A model generated the notes under the pieces. That model had not been told where the DNA came from and did not search any database. It saw nothing but the letters and a program-made list of their open reading frames with translations. From an uncultured Verrucomicrobiae bacterium (GTDB lineage: Bacteria > Verrucomicrobiota > Verrucomicrobiia > Verrucomicrobiales > Akkermansiaceae): 15,209 bases of DNA. This document shows, piece by piece, positions 1 through 5,565 of this stretch. The DNA lies in the NCBI GenBank assembly GCA_937957985.1, contig CALGOH010000297.1, positions 1-15,209 of the forward strand, given 5' to 3'. The position numbers and the translations under genes were made by a program. The first letter of the stretch is position 1, and every line of letters begins with the position of its first letter.

Positions 1-9
1 ACTTCCTGA

Positions 10-25
10 TGTTCCGCACGGAACA
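10..25. promoter_or_regulatory. 16-bp perfect palindrome, possible operator or first RNA hairpin
   Basis: TGTTCCGCACGGAACA is a perfect inverted repeat with 7-bp arms around CA. The half-sites TGTTC and GAACA resemble LexA-type half-sites, but here they are 6 bases apart. It is also enclosed by a possible outer stem CTTCC (2-6) with GGAAG (52-56), so it could equally be the first hairpin of the RNA or the end of an upstream gene's terminator. A TTGACA hexamer follows at 33-38 without a convincing -10. Confidence 0.3.
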
Positions 26-996
26 CTGATCTTTGACAGACAGGGATGCGTGGAAGGCTCTTCGGAGCGGGAAGCGTGTCCAGGATGAGTCCGGACGAGA
101 GTCCGAAAAATGGTCGGGATGAACTGGCGTTCCCGGCCCCTCGGATACGACCGGGTTTTCGAACCGCGGACCGTCCGAGGCCAATGTCACCCATTTCCCC
201 GGGGCGGGTCGCACCGTTCCGAGCGAAAGCGACCGGGAAATGAGGCGGTGAGCGACGCGGAACAGATCCGGCCGGATCGAAACGATTCCGCACAACCGTC
301 GCGAAACCGGGTTACGCGCCGAACCTCCGGGTTGAGGAGGGACGGAGGCGGACACAGTCGGTCACAGACCGATCGTTGCTACTGTGAGCCAGTGTGGTGG
401 GAAAAGGATCCCGCGGCCGAAGGACGAAAGCGAACAGGCCGCGCAGTCCGCCCGGTGTCGCAACCGGGAGGGATGAAAAGGGAGCCGCCCATCGCGGACT
501 GATGGCCGCTCGACGGAAGGCGCCTGGCAAGGCGATGACCGCGGGAGGCAAGATAAGGTCCGAACAAGCGGGAGGTGCCGGAAACGGGATCGTCCGCCTG
601 AGAAAGGGAACGCAACGTGAGGGGTAAGAGACAAGACCCGTCGTTCGAGGCCAACGACCGCCAGCCGTGCGCGGCTGAGGTGCCGACCTCGAACAAGCCA
701 AATGGAAGGAGGAACCGTTCTCAGCGGAGCCGCCGTCCAAGGGTCCGGAAACCGGAGCGTCGGCAGGCGCGCGGGAGTCGGGCCAAGAAGTCTCACCCGA
801 GAAGCCGGTGGTGGCGACACCGTCGGCCGGCTCCGCCGCGGAGCCGGAAAGGCAGGCGAATCGTCCTTCGCAGGCAATGCGCGGCGTCGGGGAACTGGCA
901 GCCGATGACACTCGACGGGTGACATCGGGCGCCCAATGTCAGTCAACCGGGGAAAGAGAGCGTGGCGAGCTCCCACACCCCTCCTTTCTTTTGCCG

Positions 997-1038
997 CCCC
1001 CGAGTGGGGGAGGTAGGAAGGGAAGAATCGCAAGATTC
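997..1038 (+). ncRNA. Two 3'-terminal hairpins of the large RNA
   Basis: Just before the terminator there are two tidy hairpins. The first is five C (997-1001) and five G (1006-1010) around GAGT; it can be lengthened by the pyrimidine-rich side 981-992 against the purine-rich side 1011-1022. The second is GAATC (1025-1029) and GATTC (1034-1038) around a GCAA tetraloop. Together with the terminator they form three consecutive stem-loops, consistent with the 3' domain of a structured transcript. Confidence 0.6.
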
Positions 1039-1043
1039 GGCAC

Positions 1044-1080
1044 AAGGCCCCTCGTCGGGAAACCGGCGAGGGGCCTTTTT
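1044..1080 (+). terminator. Strong intrinsic terminator
   Basis: The left arm 1044-1058 pairs with 1063-1077 in a 15-bp stem with one G-U pair, closed by a GAAA tetraloop (1059-1062). The 3' arm runs directly into five T (1076-1080). This is a textbook rho-independent terminator on the + strand. No protein gene precedes it for at least 1 kb, so it most likely ends the structured RNA. If transcription passes it, it could attenuate the downstream outer-membrane gene. Confidence 0.9.
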
Positions 1081-1114
1081 GCGTAGTGATCTGGCGGGCG
1101 GGTCGATCGCCCCC

Positions 1115-1193
1115 CCGGAGGAGAGCCATGGCGGAAACGCTTGCATGGACGCCCGGGCACAAATATAGGCGAGCCTATGAAGTGTCTCTGTAA
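1115..1193 (+). CDS. Leader ORF of 21 residues overlapping the beta-barrel gene start
   Basis: The ATG at 1128 is preceded by the best Shine-Dalgarno in this part of the window, GGAGGAG at about 1117-1123, five bases before the ATG. The frame runs 21 codons (MAETLAWTPG at the N-terminus, YEVSL at the C-terminus) to TAA at 1191-1193. It overlaps the ATG of the beta-barrel gene (1177) by 17 bases in another frame. The barrel start itself lacks a good ribosome site and sits inside the inverted repeat 1165-1178, so translation of the leader could open it. The peptide resembles nothing I know. The entry start includes the ribosome site; the coding part is 1128-1193. A chance ORF is possible. Confidence 0.4.
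1165..1178 (+). promoter_or_regulatory. Inverted repeat spanning the beta-barrel start codon
   Basis: ATAGGC (1165-1170) and GCCTAT (1173-1178) are perfect complements around GA. In RNA this gives a 5-bp stem with a CGAG loop, and the right arm contains the first two bases of the AUG at 1177. It could reduce initiation on free mRNA. The TATAGG part (1164-1169) also lies 17 bases after TTGCAT (1141-1146), so the same bases could be a weak -10 box. That would give a nearly leaderless transcript. Both readings are inference. Confidence 0.3.
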
Positions 1194-1917
1194 AAAGATT
1201 TATTTTGTATGGCTTTGTTGTGCAATGGCGGGTCGCGCGCAGGAAGAGAGGTTGCCATTCACATGGCCGGGAGGGTGGGGCGAATGTGCCGGGCACGTGC
1301 ATCTCGGATGGGAGAGCCGCTACGTTTCGGAGGGTCGCGACAACCTCGATGGTGACGGTCTGCTCGGCGGGACTGTCGGGTTGTCCTGGAGATCCCTGGC
1401 CTTCGGGGCATGGCTGGTGGAAAGTCCGGGTCAGGGCTACGACGAGATGCATCTCAATCTCGCCTTCGTCCGGGAATGGGGGGATCTCGAATGTTACGCG
1501 GTGTACAATCACCTGCGCTTTTTCGATGACGGCGGACATGATCACGAAGTCGGGATCGGTGGCGCATGGTCCGGGCTGCCGCCGGGAATCATCATCGGCG
1601 TGGACGCCTACTACTCCTTCGACGCGGAAGGTTCCTTTATCGAACTCTTTGCGGAGCGCGGGTTCGAGCTGGGAGAGCGGCTCACGCTGACGCCCGGGAT
1701 CGTGTGGGGCTTCAATCAGGGCTACATCGCGGATGGTCACCATGGTCCGAACCATCTCGCCGTCCGACTCGGGGCCGACTGGCGGCTTTCGGACGGCTGG
1801 TTTCTGGAAGCCCTCGCGACCTACTCCTGGGCGCTCGGTCGGGAAGTGCTGCGTCCGGGAGACCAGGCCCTCCGGGACTTCGGCCATGTCGGGACGGGGT
1901 TCCGGTGGAAGTTCTAA
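1177..1917 (+). CDS. Outer-membrane beta-barrel protein (TorF/porin-like)
   Basis: This 246-residue protein starts at ATG 1177, chosen because it puts a signal peptide at the very N-terminus: a basic start (MKCLCKK), a hydrophobic core (IYFVWLCCAM) and a probable cut after GRAQ near residue 22. The mature part alternates polar and aromatic/aliphatic residues in short strands separated by Gly/Asp turns, as in a small outer-membrane barrel of 8-12 strands. It ends in an aromatic residue (GFRWKF), typical of barrels recognised by the BAM machinery. The opening GWESRYVSEGRDNL resembles the first strand of TorF-type putative porins. The likely role is an outer-membrane channel or surface protein; the substrate cannot be told. 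An in-frame TTG at 1141 would add 12 residues and spoil the signal peptide. The gene follows a large RNA locus and a leader ORF and converges on the methyltransferase gene. Confidence 0.8.
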   Translation: MKCLCKKIYFVWLCCAMAGRAQEERLPFTWPGGWGECAGHVHLGWESRYVSEGRDNLDGDGLLGGTVGLSWRSLAFGAWLVESPGQGYDEMHLNLAFVREWGDLECYAVYNHLRFFDDGGHDHEVGIGGAWSGLPPGIIIGVDAYYSFDAEGSFIELFAERGFELGERLTLTPGIVWGFNQGYIADGHHGPNHLAVRLGADWRLSDGWFLEALATYSWALGREVLRPGDQALRDFGHVGTGFRWKF

Positions 1918-1922
1918 GGGCA

Positions 1923-1937
1923 CGCGACAGCGTCGCG
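1923..1937. terminator. Small hairpin between convergent genes, possible weak terminator
   Basis: CGCGAC (1923-1928) and GTCGCG (1932-1937) pair around AGC in the 27-base gap between the stop of the beta-barrel gene and the stop of the convergent methyltransferase gene. A few T follow on the + side (GTTCGTT), but there is no clean T run. It could slow transcription in both directions. Confidence 0.35.
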
Positions 1938-1944
1938 CGTTCGT

Positions 1945-3090
1945 TCAGATCACCCGCCCCCAGATGACCTTGAGGTAGCGAGACTCGGGGTAGTTCGAAA
2001 GCGTCGGGTGGTCGGGTCCGGCACCGGTCCGGTCGAAGATCTGCAGGCGCTTCTGCTCCTTGTGGACGGCGGTGGTGACGAGCTTTTCGAATTCGAACTC
2101 GTTGACCTGGCCGGAGCAGGAGCAGGTGACGAGGTAGCCGCCGGGCTTCACCAACCGGGCCGCCAGGCGGTTCAGGTCGTTGTACTTGCCCCGGCCCCGC
2201 TCGTCGTCGCGTCCGATCACGAACTTCGGCGGGTCCGCCAGGACGACATCCCATTGCCTGCCGTTGTCGACCATCGTGCGTGCCCAGGTGAAGGCGTCGG
2301 CGTGGGTGAACTTGATCCGGACCTGGTTGAGGTTGGCGTTGCGTTTCGCCATGGCGATCGCCTTTTCGTCGAGGTCGACCGCTGTGACCTCGGTGGCGCC
2401 GGCGAGGGCGGCCTGGACGGAGAACGCGCCGGTGTAGCAGCAGAGGTCGAGCACCGTCCTCTCTCTCGAGAGGCTGGCGAAGCGGCGGCGGTTGTCCCGC
2501 TGGTCGCAGAAGAAGCCGGTCTTGTGCCCTTCTTGAAAGTCGATTTCGAAGGTGGCACCATGCTCGCGGATCTTCGCTTTCCTGAGTTCGTCGGCCAGCG
2601 GATGGGACTTCAACGGGATCCCCTCGATCCTTGCGAGTTTGGGATCGACCTGGAGGTGGGTCCTGGTGGTGCCGAAGGCTTTGTGGAGGACGGGGATCCA
2701 GGTGTCGAGACGTTGCCAGGCGCCGAGAGCGGTGACCTCGAGCGAAAGGATGTCGCCGAAGCGGTCGGCCACCAGACCGGGCAACCGGTCGGCGTCGGCA
2801 TGGATGCAACGATGGGCCTCCAGGCCGGATTCGAGAAGGTCACGGCGGAGCACGGCGGCCGTCTCGATCGCCTCGAGAAAGAAGTCCTCGTCCACCGGGT
2901 CGGGTCCGTGGCGGACGATCCGCAGCGGCATGTTCGACCTTGGGTTGAACAGCCCCCAGCCGAAGGTCTCCCCGTCGCGGTCGAGCACTTCGACCAGGTC
3001 GCCGGGTCGCGCGTCCGGAGACGCCTTGCCGATCATCTTCGGCCAGATCGACGGGTGGAAGGAGACGGTCTTGATGGATACCCGGGGCAC
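1945..3090 (-). CDS. Class I SAM-dependent rRNA methyltransferase, RlmI/RlmK-like
   Basis: This 381-residue protein of the RlmI (YccW) type would methylate a base in 23S rRNA (RlmI itself makes m5C1962) using SAM. An N-terminal PUA-like domain (about residues 3-60: FHPSIWPKMIGKAS, then GDLVEVLDRDG and FNPRSNMPLRI) matches the RlmI layout. A linker domain ends in the family signature GHKTGFFCDQRDNRR (188-202). The Rossmann methyltransferase domain follows, with VLDLCCYTGAFS (213-224, SAM binding), VDLDEKA (238-244), DPPKF (286-290) and the cysteine motif TCSCSG (322-327). The GTG at 3090 was chosen because it puts the PUA domain at the N-terminus and gives a length close to the E. coli enzyme. 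The frame stays open to 3756, but that extension lies antisense to the next gene. Exact target base is not provable from sequence. Confidence 0.9.
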   Translation of the reverse strand: MPRVSIKTVSFHPSIWPKMIGKASPDARPGDLVEVLDRDGETFGWGLFNPRSNMPLRIVRHGPDPVDEDFFLEAIETAAVLRRDLLESGLEAHRCIHADADRLPGLVADRFGDILSLEVTALGAWQRLDTWIPVLHKAFGTTRTHLQVDPKLARIEGIPLKSHPLADELRKAKIREHGATFEIDFQEGHKTGFFCDQRDNRRRFASLSRERTVLDLCCYTGAFSVQAALAGATEVTAVDLDEKAIAMAKRNANLNQVRIKFTHADAFTWARTMVDNGRQWDVVLADPPKFVIGRDDERGRGKYNDLNRLAARLVKPGGYLVTCSCSGQVNEFEFEKLVTTAVHKEQKRLQIFDRTGAGPDHPTLSNYPESRYLKVIWGRVI

Positions 3091-3189
3091 GCCGGGGAAT
3101 GTCGGATGCCCGGGGGCGAATGACGAATGAGAAATGAACGCCGCTTTTGGAGTGGCCGGGCGGACCTGTGGATGGTTGCCTTGCGGGCA

Positions 3190-3795
3190 ATGTCGAAGCA
3201 AGGCAACTCGGGATGTCGGATCGCGGCGTTGATCGTCGCGGGGATCGTGCTGCTGTTCGGGCTGGTCGTCGTGGGGATCCTCTGGATGTTCAAGGCGGAA
3301 AGATCCCATGCGATGGAGGCTCACAACCGGGCGGTCGAGGAAACGGCTGCGGAACTCCGTGCGACCTCGGCGGGCCAGGACGGGTCGCTGGAGCTGGATG
3401 CGGCGGACTGGGAGTCTCTGAAGCCGCTGGGTGAGGGCGAACCGGTGGAGCTGAAGCAGTTCGTGCTGATGATGGAGGATCCGCGCGCGACCGATCTGGC
3501 GCGCGAGACCTTCCGTCAACGGGCCGATGGGGCGACGGCCACCTGGCACCTGAGGGTCGAGGACGTCTGGTCCGAGGGAGGCGTGCTCGGGGCGTCCCTG
3601 TCGGTGCCGTATTCCCTGAAGGACGGGAACGTGACGCGCCATTCGTCGCTCTCGGTGCGGGCGGAATTCGGCGAGGGCCAGCGCGATGCCCTGATCGGAC
3701 TCAGGCAGGGCGACGCCGTCGCGGTATCCGGCACGCTGGACCTGTCGGATGACCAAACCCGGATCGTGGACGCCCGGGTGGTCTCGACGGAGTGA
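3190..3795 (+). CDS. Single-pass membrane-anchored protein, possible OB-fold (tRNA_anti-like)
   Basis: I do not recognise this 201-residue protein with confidence. From ATG 3190 it has a short polar start (MSKQGNSGCR), one strong hydrophobic segment (about residues 11-34, IAALIVAGIVLLFGLVVVGILWMF) and a basic/charged stretch. The remainder is soluble: a helical linker (about 40-65) and then a beta-rich region, with TATWHLRVEDVWSEGG near the middle and LRQGDAVAVSGTLDLSDD near the end. The pattern 'GD.V.VSG.L......I.DARV' is typical of small OB-folds such as the tRNA_anti-like domain; this is inference. The frame is open from ATG 3127, and another ATG is at 3172; the 3190 start best fits a signal-anchor. 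It is divergent from the methyltransferase gene (about 100 bp between starts) and its stop lies 6 bp from the convergent TatD-type gene. Confidence 0.7.
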   Translation: MSKQGNSGCRIAALIVAGIVLLFGLVVVGILWMFKAERSHAMEAHNRAVEETAAELRATSAGQDGSLELDAADWESLKPLGEGEPVELKQFVLMMEDPRATDLARETFRQRADGATATWHLRVEDVWSEGGVLGASLSVPYSLKDGNVTRHSSLSVRAEFGEGQRDALIGLRQGDAVAVSGTLDLSDDQTRIVDARVVSTE

Positions 3796-3801
3796 CGTCG
3801 C

Positions 3802-4605
3802 TCAGCCGAGCTTGAAGTTCGGACACTGCCCGAGGAATCGTTTCGGATTCTCGAGGAGGACCTTTTCGATCGCTTCCGGCGGGTATTTCCGTTTCCGCAT
3901 CTCCAGCCCGCACCGGACCACGGCGAGGGGGTCGGAGACGCCCCAGTCGCAGGCGGAATTCAGCCACAGACGTCCGCCTTCGTGGGTCTCGAGGATGTCG
4001 ATCGCCCGGTTCGGCGTGCACTTGCTCTCCGGGTAGAGGGTCATGCCGGCCCAGTAGCCGGCATCAAGTACGAGATCCACCGTATGTTCCTCGACGTGGT
4101 CGATGATGACGCGGTTGCGGTCGAGCGCGGAAAAGTTCGCAAGCGCGTCGAGCGTCAGCCGGGTGCCCTTGAGCTTGTCCTCGAGGTGGGGCGTGTGGAT
4201 GAGGATCGCGAGGTCGCGGTCGAGCGCGAGCTGCACGTGTTCCTCGAAGATGGCGAGTTCGTTGCGGGTGTTCTTGTTGAGCCCGATCTCGCCGATGCCC
4301 AGCACGGTCGGCGCGTCGAGGAATTCGGGAATGAGCGCCATGACCTCGCGGGCGAAGCCGGCATCCTCGGCCTCCTTCGGGTTGATGCAGAGCCAGCAGA
4401 AGTGGGGGATGCCGAACTTCGCGGCGCGCTTCGGCTCGTAGTCGGTGAGCTGGCGGTAGTAGTCGCGGAAGCCCTCCGGCGACGAGCGGTCGAAGCCGGC
4501 CCAGAAGGCCGGTTCGCAGATCGCCCGGCAGCCGGCGAGCGCCATGGCCTCGTAGTCGGCCGTGGTGCGGCTGACCATGTGGGCGTGGGGTTCGATGTAG
4601 TCCAT
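3802..4605 (-). CDS. TatD-family metal-dependent hydrolase, EboB-like
   Basis: This 267-residue protein has the amidohydrolase/TatD TIM-barrel metal ligands in order: HAH (H7 and H9), the Glu of GIGEIGL (E106), the His of LIHTPH (H137, with H140 nearby), IIDH (H170) and the Asp of SACDWG (D220). Classical TatD proteins are metal-dependent nucleases. The local wording MVSRTTADYEAMALAG, EPAFWAGF, CINPKEAE and CDWGVSDPLAV instead recalls the EboB branch, found in ebo clusters linked to export of aromatic or isoprenoid-type metabolites. ATG 4605 was chosen because the HxH motif then sits six residues in, as usual; the 24 codons upstream read as low-complexity repeat-like sequence. It appears last in a minus-strand group with the 87-residue protein (46 bp upstream) and a two-TM protein. 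The prenyltransferase and other ebo partners are not in this window. Substrate unknown. Confidence 0.88.
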   Translation of the reverse strand: MDYIEPHAHMVSRTTADYEAMALAGCRAICEPAFWAGFDRSSPEGFRDYYRQLTDYEPKRAAKFGIPHFCWLCINPKEAEDAGFAREVMALIPEFLDAPTVLGIGEIGLNKNTRNELAIFEEHVQLALDRDLAILIHTPHLEDKLKGTRLTLDALANFSALDRNRVIIDHVEEHTVDLVLDAGYWAGMTLYPESKCTPNRAIDILETHEGGRLWLNSACDWGVSDPLAVVRCGLEMRKRKYPPEAIEKVLLENPKRFLGQCPNFKLG

Positions 4606-4651
4606 GAAGACGGAAGATTGAAAGACGGAAGACCGAAGACGGGGGAAGACT

Positions 4652-4915
4652 CTATGCACGCGGGGCACCGAAGGCACCCTGAAAGGTGGCCTTCGGCGCG
4701 GGCTCGGTGGAGTGGTCGGACAGGGCGTCGAGCACCGCGCGGGCGCGGTCGGGGCGCTCCTCGAGGAGGAGAGGGATCGCCTTTTTCAGAGCTTCGAAGC
4801 GGAAGTCGGCGTCGCCGGGATGGCGCTCGACCCGGTCGAGGAAGGCCGCGAGGTCGATCAGTTGACAGCGGGCCCCCATGAAGTGGAGGTCGAGGATGTC
4901 CTGCTTGCTGGGCAT
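4652..4915 (-). CDS. Small conserved-looking helical protein upstream of the TatD-type gene
   Basis: This 87-residue protein begins MPSKQDILDLHFMGARCQLI. The ATG at 4915 is the only good start; the frame continues upstream only as an antisense shadow of the next gene. It is amphipathic and probably all-helical (AAFLDRVERH, ADFRFEALKKAIPLLL, RARAVLDALSDHS), soluble, with no signal or TM segment, and ends APKATFQGAFGAPRA. It lies 40 bp after the two-TM gene and 46 bp before the EboB-like hydrolase on the same strand, so it may be co-transcribed and act as its partner. I do not recognise a named domain; an EboA-type relation is only a guess from position, and it is much shorter than EboA. Confidence 0.65.
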   Translation of the reverse strand: MPSKQDILDLHFMGARCQLIDLAAFLDRVERHPGDADFRFEALKKAIPLLLEERPDRARAVLDALSDHSTEPAPKATFQGAFGAPRA

Positions 4916-4955
4916 GCCCGACGCTAGACGGGGATGGCTCCGGACGAAAGGGCGA

Positions 4956-5456
4956 TCAGTGCAGTTCCTCGGTGCGGCCCATGGCGGCCTCGTAAACCTG
5001 GTGCAGGCGGTAGGTCTGGTGGGCGCCGAGTTTCTGCCCGAGTTGGGCGAGGATCCACAGTCCGAGTCCGAGGCCGAGAGCGACCCAGAAGATCCAGAGC
5101 CCCCAGCACAGCCTGCCGAGCGAGTGCTGGGCGAAGCCGATGCAGCCACCGAAAAGCGCGACGCTGCCGATGATGAGGTAGCCGTAGAGAAACAAGGACC
5201 AGACGTTGGCGTTCGGACCGTAGATTCCCTCGATCCGGGTCCGGCCCTGCTCGTCGGCATCGAAGGAAACGTTCAGCCTCGGCGACCAGAAATGCCTGTC
5301 GGCCGGAGGGATGCGCAGGCAGACGAACCCGGGGAAGCTCCGGACCTCGAAGTCCTCGCCGGCCTCCCGCACCGCGCTGACGAGCTTGGCCCGGGCCTCG
5401 TCGGGGGAAAGATCGAGGCATTGCGAGAAGTGCGGCCGGAATCCGAAACTGCTCAT
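4956..5456 (-). CDS. Two-TM membrane protein, conserved hypothetical
   Basis: This 166-residue protein has a soluble N-terminal part of about 84 residues (with the run FVCLRIPPADRHFWSPRL at 44-61, then a beta-like stretch and IEGIYGPNANVWSLF). Two hydrophobic helices follow at about 85-108 and 115-139, and a charged C-terminal tail ends MGRTEELH. The '.G.YGP...VW.LF...Y' entry into the first membrane helix resembles small membrane proteins common in Bacteroidota and Verrucomicrobiota genomes, but I know no function. It is the first gene of a possible minus-strand operon (5456 down to 3802) and is divergent from the MFS gene, with 104 bp between the starts that should hold both promoters. I see no clear promoter boxes in that gap, only the inverted repeat GCCGA/TCGGC around 5480-5500. 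Confidence 0.72.
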   Translation of the reverse strand: MSSFGFRPHFSQCLDLSPDEARAKLVSAVREAGEDFEVRSFPGFVCLRIPPADRHFWSPRLNVSFDADEQGRTRIEGIYGPNANVWSLFLYGYLIIGSVALFGGCIGFAQHSLGRLCWGLWIFWVALGLGLGLWILAQLGQKLGAHQTYRLHQVYEAAMGRTEELH

Positions 5457-5538
5457 CGAAGCATTTCATGCGGATCCCGCCGACCGGTGTCAATCGGCAT
5501 CAGCGGCTGGCAACTTGGCCTTGGCCCGGAAGGGAGGA

Positions 5539-5565
5539 TGGATAGGCTTCGCGTCTCCGGATGAC
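5539..5565 (+). promoter_or_regulatory. Mini-ORF with Shine-Dalgarno, overlapping the MFS start
   Basis: The MFS start at 5561 has no convincing ribosome site. Just upstream, GGGAGG (5532-5537) precedes an ATG at 5539, which reads MDRLRVSG and stops at TGA 5563-5565 (first base of the stop is the G-preceding T of the MFS ATG). The overlapping ATGA arrangement is typical of translational coupling. It may be chance. Confidence 0.3.

Larger units (their letters stand above)
1..1080 (+). ncRNA. Candidate large structured non-coding RNA (~1 kb), class unrecognised
   Basis: No frame here reads like a protein: the open stretches occur in all frames, overlap each other and have Arg/Pro/Ser/Gly-rich composition without domain character. 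What is visible is a near-continuous series of perfect inverted repeats: 10-16/19-25, 92-96/101-105, 139-145/174-180, 193-199/235-241 with 207-212/229-234, 252-256/298-302 with 257-262/286-291, 353-358/381-386 with 359-363/367-371, 412-418/437-443, 451-456/463-468, 489-493/501-505, 644-650/687-693 enclosing 662-667/672-677, 744-748/752-756, 806-810/818-822, 827-836/838-847, 856-860/867-871, and 902-907/923-928 enclosing 909-913/917-921. Several loops are stable RNA tetraloops when read on + (GAGA at 97-100, TTCG at 158-161, GAAA at 581-584, GCAA at 1030-1033, GAAA at 1059-1062), which fixes the transcribed strand. An intrinsic terminator ends it at 1080. The 5' end is unknown and may lie before the window. 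I found no RNase P, tmRNA, SRP or group II domain V signature. It could alternatively be a very long regulated leader of the downstream gene. Confidence 0.68.

Noticed and set aside
33..38. TTGACA as the -35 box of the large RNA
   Set aside because: No acceptable -10 box lies 16-19 bases downstream (the bases there are GGCTCT).
46..502. Plus-strand open frames at 46-243 and 110-502
   Set aside because: They coincide with the densest stem-loops, lack ribosome sites and read as low-complexity basic peptides.
1..1080. RNase P RNA, tmRNA, SRP RNA or group II intron as the identity of the 1-kb RNA
   Set aside because: GAGTCCGGAC near 87-96 faintly recalls the RNase P 5' core, but the GAGGAAAGTCC box and its ACAGAA...GGCTTA partner are absent. 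There is no tRNA-like CCA end, no SRP loop with GGAAG/AGCAGCC order, and no 34-base domain V with a catalytic triad.
312..1162. Long minus-strand open frames (199 and 266 codons) across the RNA
   Set aside because: Composition is Pro/Arg/Ser-rich without hydrophobic cores or motifs. Several other frames are equally open because stop codons are rare at this GC, and they run through the terminator and hairpins.
943..1923. 326-codon minus-strand frame opposite the beta-barrel gene
   Set aside because: Shadow of the + gene, which has a signal peptide, barrel pattern and terminal aromatic residue.
2008..3123. 371-codon plus-strand frame opposite the methyltransferase
   Set aside because: Val/Gly/Glu-rich mirror of a gene with clear catalytic motifs on the minus strand.
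3091..3756. N-terminal extension of the methyltransferase frame up to 3756
   Set aside because: It is antisense to the 3190-3795 gene, lacks domain character, and the RlmI-type PUA domain begins right after GTG 3090.
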